Origin: DATAVB01 sp040414495 | GTDB taxonomy: Bacteria > Actinomycetota > Actinomycetes > Mycobacteriales > QHCD01 | Reading direction: 5' to 3' | Length of the DNA: 8,301 nucleotides | NCBI GenBank assembly: GCA_040414495.1 | Contig: JBEDUI010000267.1 | Coordinates: forward strand, 1 to 8,301 | Shown: positions 5,401 to 8,301 of the stretch, in pieces | Layout of the letters: each line of letters starts with the position of its first letter | Numbering within the stretch: the first letter of the stretch is position 1 | The notes under the pieces: model-generated | Told to the model about the DNA's origin: nothing | What the model saw: only the letters and a program-made list of their open reading frames with translations | Databases searched by the model: none | Position numbers and translations under genes: made by a program

Positions 5401-8301
5401 CGATGTCCGTGACTGACATTCCGGCGGCATCCGGCAATTCGGTGAGCGCGCGGATCAGCTCGGCCCGCTGTCGCTTGAGCCGGGTGAGCTGGCTGTGAAT
5501 CGACGTGCCGAGTTCTTTCCAGGCATCCCAGTACGACGAGACTGCCGGCGCGGCGAAATCACGCAGGCGCGCCTCCGTGACATTGGGTGCCGGTGCGCCG
5601 TCGGCGTTACGAGTCACGAGTACGCCCCGCTCGTGCCAGTGTGGCGCTCTGGTCCGCGTTGGAATCGCGCGTGCGCCAATACGTTGCCGAGCGACGTTTT
5701 CCATCTCCGTACGCACGCCGTCCAGTCGGTGAATCTGATCGAGCACGCCGCGTTGTGCTTCGGTCAACACCTGATCCCGGCGGCGCTCGACGTCGATCGA
5801 GGGGTCCGCACCCGATTGTTGGTAGAGGCCGAGCCGTACCACTCTCGCGGCCAGCGCGTTATTGACCTGGTCAATGTCCTTGGCGCCCAGGACATCTGCG
5901 ATATCCCACTTGCTCAGTCCAGGTCCGGCGAGGGTCTCGTTCAGCCAGTCCAGGAACGGCTGGTCGAGGGCCAGCCCTGCTGGCGGTTTGCGACGGGGCG
6001 ATCGGACCATCTGGACCCGATCGATCACGAGGGACCGGAGTTCGGCCAGGCTGGCGATGTCGCATGCGGACAGCCCGGTCGCGTCGGCCGGCAATTCGCC
6101 GTCGGTCAGTACGTCGGGGTGGTCCTCGAACTGTCCACTGTGGTGTTGGTTGAATCGCTCGGTGCTTTCGGCGATTTCGTGGTCGATCGTGAACGGGATT
6201 TCGACGCGATCGTTCCGTTCGGAAATCGACAGCTGCACGGTTCCGTTGTCGAAGTCGAACGTGAGCGCCGATCGCGGCACCGGGTCCGTATCTTCCAGCT
6301 CCAATTGGGTACGTAATTCCTCGACCGAGACAGTGTCGTACGTGGCCGAGAATTCCCCACCCGCGTGGGGAAAGACGAACCGCGGCTGACCGTCCTGTGT
6401 GTACTCGACCCGACCGCCCAGCTCATTCGCCAATTCGGTCAGCCGCATTCCGGCGGCGATGGATACCGCATCCGGCGCCGGATCGGCCGACGCCGCGCCA
6501 TGGGCCGCCGAATGTGGCACGGCCGGCGCGGTCGCCCGGTGCCGGCCCGTACTGGGCGGGGCGCTCGTATAGGTCGTCACGAAGTCCCGGATCCGCTGGA
6601 CCGAATCGTCCGAGGCGGCCCGGTTGTCGGCGATCGCCGCCGCCATTTCGTCAATCGCCGGCTGTAGGGCGGACAGGTGCGCCTGGGCGGCCCGGCCGAC
6701 CTGCTCGATCTCGTCGAGCCGCTCGTACAGCAGCTGGGCGTTGTAGCCGCGTACCTCGTCGGTCATCGCGAAGCCGTTGATGGCCCATTTCACGATGCCG
6801 CTCAGGCCATTGTTGGCGGCGGCGGTAATGCCCTCCTCGTTCGCTTTTGCCGGAGTCAGGCCGGGCCACATGTGGGCGATCGCCATACCCACGATCGCCT
6901 GCGTGATACCGGCCGGCAGGTCTCGCCAGAGCTGATCACGGAATGCCGGCCGTAGCGAGGGGGTCGGACTGGCTTTCCCATACGTCGCCACCACCCGGCC
7001 GACCGGTTCCAGCGGTCCCGTCGGGTTCCAGCCGATCCTGGACAGAACCTGCGCTCGTAGGTCGTCGACCTGGCGCAGCTTGTCCGGCGGCAGCTGCTGC
7101 AACGCACTCTCCAGGCGCTCGGCCAGCCGCATTCCGGCGGAATGGGTGAACGCGACGGTCGCATTGCGACGATCCTGCTCCAGCTCCAGCGCGTACTGAG
7201 CATGCGCGACATCCAGCGCTTCGTAGTACTTCTGGAAGCCGTGCCCCTCGCTTGGAATCGCCAGCAGCACGTTGATCAGCGCGACACCTAACTGACTGGC
7301 ACCGGCCACGCCGTTGATCGGCAGCGCCAGACCGCCCGAGACGAGGCCGGTGATGATCTCACCCGGCGCCGCCCCCAACACGGCGTCGAGCGGGCCCACG
7401 GTCCGATGCGCCAGGTGCAGCGGTGCCGACGGTGGTGGCACGAGGTCCGCCCGACCCTGGCTGGCCACCGGCGCACCGGCCCCGCGGGTCGCCGCGGCAT
7501 TCGGATCGGCGACCGCTTCGAGCGCGGCGACCAACCGTTGCGTACCGTCCGACCAGGCCAGCGCCTGCTGCACGTCGGGCACCTGCAGCAGTAGAGCGGT
7601 GGCCATCTTGGCCGCCGCGACCTCGCGTGAGCGCGCATGTCGTTCGTTACGGGCGCGTTCCTGAGCGCGGCGCATGCTCGTATTGACCTGCTGGAAGTGC
7701 GCCATCCGCATCTTCGTCATCGGGTCGACGACCATGTGCATCAGGTTGCCGATGGTGACCACGGCGGTGTACGGCCAGTTGCCGGCGCCGAATCCGGTGA
7801 GGGCGATCGAGGTGGCGACCTGGGCTACGGCCGGCACGAAGTTCTTGCGGAAGTACACGCGGTAGGGCGGGGTCCGGCCCGGGATGCGACGGTCGGAGGT
7901 GGCCCACGGCGAGGGCGTGGTACGCCGCCGCGGCGCCGAGGGATGCGGTGCCCGGGTCAGAGCCGGCGCGCTGTCCGGCATCGCCGCGGCGATCTGCTCG
8001 GACGTGATCTGGCCGGATTCGAGGCGCGGCTGCAACTCCTGCAGCAGCTCGCCCAGCCGTTCCTGCGCCTGCGATCCGAGTTCGAGCTGGCGGTTGACGT
8101 CGGCGATCGCGCCGGATACGGCGTCCGCCGTGAGCGTGCCGAAAGCCGCAGTGGGGTCGGAACTGCGGGCTTGTCGCCGTTCCATGGCGAGGCGGTGGGC
8201 CCGGTCCGCTTCCTCGGTACTGCGGTTGGTGGAGTGGTCGGACTTGCCATGCCAGCGGCCGGCGCCGTACCCGAGCCCAATGGCGATGCCGGCGAAGATG
8301 A
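2402..8301 (-). CDS. Giant modular protein, polymorphic-toxin-like, 5' end outside window
   Basis: At least 1966 residues are visible. The ATG at 8185 is internal: the same frame stays open to the right edge and there encodes a membrane-like stretch (IFAGIAIGLGYGAG). Numbering from that ATG: residues 20-70 form charged helices. Hydrophobic segments occur at about 116-152, 276-311 and 425-475, each followed by long charged helices. Pro/Ala linkers lie at 75-107 and 541-572. From about 590 to 1805 runs a series of degenerate modules, each a strand-rich half with a DG turn (e.g. LPDGTVRFLK, FPDGTKGELEI) then a helical half starting L-[S/T]-x-x-[D/Q]. Residues 800-920 add coiled-coil-like helices. 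The last 120 residues (YIAWWVAAL, AIYYWAEPHQGHE) end without any recognisable catalytic motif. From memory, such modules occur in very large actinobacterial secreted polymorphic-toxin-like proteins. Export by a type VII-like route is possible but not shown. The two genes downstream follow at 10- and 2-base gaps. Confidence 0.95.
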   Translation of the reverse strand, partial: IFAGIAIGLGYGAGRWHGKSDHSTNRSTEEADRAHRLAMERRQARSSDPTAAFGTLTADAVSGAIADVNRQLELGSQAQERLGELLQELQPRLESGQITSEQIAAAMPDSAPALTRAPHPSAPRRRTTPSPWATSDRRIPGRTPPYRVYFRKNFVPAVAQVATSIALTGFGAGNWPYTAVVTIGNLMHMVVDPMTKMRMAHFQQVNTSMRRAQERARNERHARSREVAAAKMATALLLQVPDVQQALAWSDGTQRLVAALEAVADPNAAATRGAGAPVASQGRADLVPPPSAPLHLAHRTVGPLDAVLGAAPGEIITGLVSGGLALPINGVAGASQLGVALINVLLAIPSEGHGFQKYYEALDVAHAQYALELEQDRRNATVAFTHSAGMRLAERLESALQQLPPDKLRQVDDLRAQVLSRIGWNPTGPLEPVGRVVATYGKASPTPSLRPAFRDQLWRDLPAGITQAIVGMAIAHMWPGLTPAKANEEGITAAANNGLSGIVKWAINGFAMTDEVRGYNAQLLYERLDEIEQVGRAAQAHLSALQPAIDEMAAAIADNRAASDDSVQRIRDFVTTYTSAPPSTGRHRATAPAVPHSAAHGAASADPAPDAVSIAAGMRLTELANELGGRVEYTQDGQPRFVFPHAGGEFSATYDTVSVEELRTQLELEDTDPVPRSALTFDFDNGTVQLSISERNDRVEIPFTIDHEIAESTERFNQHHSGQFEDHPDVLTDGELPADATGLSACDIASLAELRSLVIDRVQMVRSPRRKPPAGLALDQPFLDWLNETLAGPGLSKWDIADVLGAKDIDQVNNALAARVVRLGLYQQSGADPSIDVERRRDQVLTEAQRGVLDQIHRLDGVRTEMENVARQRIGARAIPTRTRAPHWHERGVLVTRNADGAPAPNVTEARLRDFAAPAVSSYWDAWKELGTSIHSQLTRLKRQRAELIRALTELPDAAGMSVTDIEVPGRKARKAQPAENSGDRRGQADATCTVRLGAEPTFRAELAVGPVSPDRPAADLFAPAPGAAVSIDHDNRVVRIRIADTLPLHLQQRTLNRALAFAAHQLRLGPRVERPVALHGDPLNTVVNPDELSPDDQADIADLALLSKRRTDGNPRVAARAERELDELRKKLGLLPTASSFAQRFGLLPGELQKALEPELFPHSPPDLIFPDGDRSFFERVAGVQNSFWDRESGVLLIPDAAIPGANVRIVVDHGDRMSTQTAHVAALTPVEMENGEHGTINELRISVPARRISADPVGTTRELGTIVARFLAEKAGPASGLSPDQAYEVARIRGYLAADDIESLLREFVYKPPGPDFDTWLAAARVGQLTGEDLDRITEAADTEHIPEQAQIIHHVLDQLAAPDGSLSTLGGLTVRAHGQHHAEVVLPDGTVRFLKITASGLWPAEPGTSVQALRRNDGWIEIAINPKAAADWIRVDATGRLSEVLARELGAPTGPPVLSRARMTVPADPSALTVADHREISELQDLVWQSERWEDAQKHLAAHLVSRTGMDALPANPYPGQISSRVNRMGLRLGAPGAARRRELLPTALNEALWLRHDDRRPATSQQITQELAGSLDAIGQATGVRLSQAGPRHFVAEFPDGTKGELEITDGQLPSGTAASVQSVEEIQISQQAGEIMTYPGRGTLLIGIAGAVAEIAAMHNRAPVHGQVLSADGPTNAGALTTTDRRGLGELLMAAQLPRYERDSAFSALMPALWPDADNAGSALTNDDGLSRAKGYLGQLRGRLTWRGGLEVPVEAELATAELTPDEERAVATLAGLDHIHATEQSPGRSTYAMVLKNGEQLGLQLIAQEGGVVAAPQPAGIARARLLVQLARTATSAGYDTSGFADQQHHAQLLQQVYETTAVEEALRRAQSVLPLNPDDGQLIDPALLGLPPANGAYIAWWVAALGREQYPSYVVTVGDPQDPEAIYYWAEPHQGHEITTPLEFPTVAPIALYVRSTD
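2771..6418 (-). repeat. Five to six degenerate beta/alpha modules (protein level)
   Basis: The same two-part pattern recurs through residues about 590-1805. The helical half opens with a shared motif at six places: GLSACDIASLAEL (Leu705), ELSPDDQADIADL (Leu1055), GLSPDQAYEVARI (Leu1245), ALTVADHREISEL (Leu1437), ALTTTDRRGLGEL (Leu1647) and ELTPDEERAVATL (Leu1730). Spacing is 350, 190, 192, 210 and 83 residues, so about 190 is the basic period. The first gap holds an inserted coiled coil and the last copy is compressed. The strand halves share a DG turn and end in an Ala/Leu/Glu-rich helix (DHEIAESTE, NRALAFAAHQL, LSEVLAREL, GAVAEIAAM). Confidence 0.75.
5058..5087. other. Perfect 13-bp hairpin inside the giant gene
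   Basis: Bases 5058-5070 and 5075-5087 are exact reverse complements with a 4-base loop (CGGG on +, CCCG in the mRNA). They encode the PRVERPVALHG stretch at residues 1033-1043, between the strand half and helical half of the second C-terminal module. Codons in the arms include GTA, CGA and CTA, unusual for this GC-rich gene. No T tract follows on the coding strand, so it is not a classical terminator. Its role is unknown. Confidence 0.85.
6581..8301 (-). repeat. N-terminal repeated hydrophobic segment plus charged helix units (protein level)
   Basis: Four hydrophobic stretches recur at intervals of about 140-160 residues: one at the window edge, then residues about 116-152, 276-311 and 425-475 counted from the ATG at 8185. 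Each is Gly/Ala/Ile-rich, often broken in the middle by a Gly, Pro or Asn turn (GFGAGNWP, LPINGVAG, AHMWPGL). Each is followed by a charged helical stretch (e.g. MRRAQERARN, HAQYALELEQDRR, YERLDEIEQVGRAAQ). Sequence identity between units is low, so the repeat is judged by pattern only. Units could be membrane hairpins or buried helical hairpins. Confidence 0.55.

Noticed and set aside
4576..5412. + strand ORF of 278 residues
   Set aside because: Its translation is Arg/Pro-rich and low in complexity, typical of an antisense shadow of the giant gene.
6176..6190. HEIAE stretch (His669) as a zinc metalloprotease HExxH site
   Set aside because: The second histidine of HExxH is missing (HEIAE) and no other module keeps the motif. 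At best it is a degenerate remnant.
5495..6316. Long + strand ORF of 273 residues opposite the giant gene
   Set aside because: It is antisense to a convincing coding frame, and its product has no domain pattern. Such shadows are usual in GC-rich genes.

Overview
The window is very GC-rich, has codons that mostly end in G or C, and carries one very large modular protein gene. This points to an actinobacterium (Actinomycetota, Nocardia/Streptomyces-like). Genus cannot be fixed from the sequence. There are two convergent transcription units that meet at a strong hairpin near 993-1021.

Left part, + strand (1-980): the 3' portion of a gene whose start lies outside the window. It encodes a repetitive TTPPK-type Thr/Pro/Lys linker, two fibronectin type III-like domains and a Ser/Pro/Thr-rich tail. 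This looks like an extracytoplasmic, surface-exposed or anchored protein.

Right part, - strand (8301 down to 1041): a tightly packed operon. First comes a giant protein open through the right window edge; at least 1966 residues are visible and the true start is outside. Its N-terminal part has hydrophobic segments spaced about 150 residues apart, each followed by charged helical stretches. Its C-terminal part is a series of degenerate modules, each a beta-rich half followed by a helical half that opens with a recurring L-[S/T]-x-x-[D/Q] motif. The modules resemble, from memory, those of very large actinobacterial polymorphic-toxin-like secreted proteins, but no catalytic toxin domain can be recognised at the C terminus here. 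Ten bases later begins a 188-residue protein with a CxC...CxxC probable zinc site. Two bases after that begins a third gene whose reading frame appears split: a 48-codon ORF gives way to a 219-codon ORF in another frame. This suggests a one-base frameshift, a sequencing error, or two overlapping genes.

The spacing suggests that the giant protein and its two companions are co-expressed and work together. An effector with accessory or immunity proteins is one possibility, but this is inference. No RNA genes, CRISPR arrays, insertion sequences or att sites were seen. Apart from the roughly 60-base convergent intergenic region, essentially all of the window is coding.
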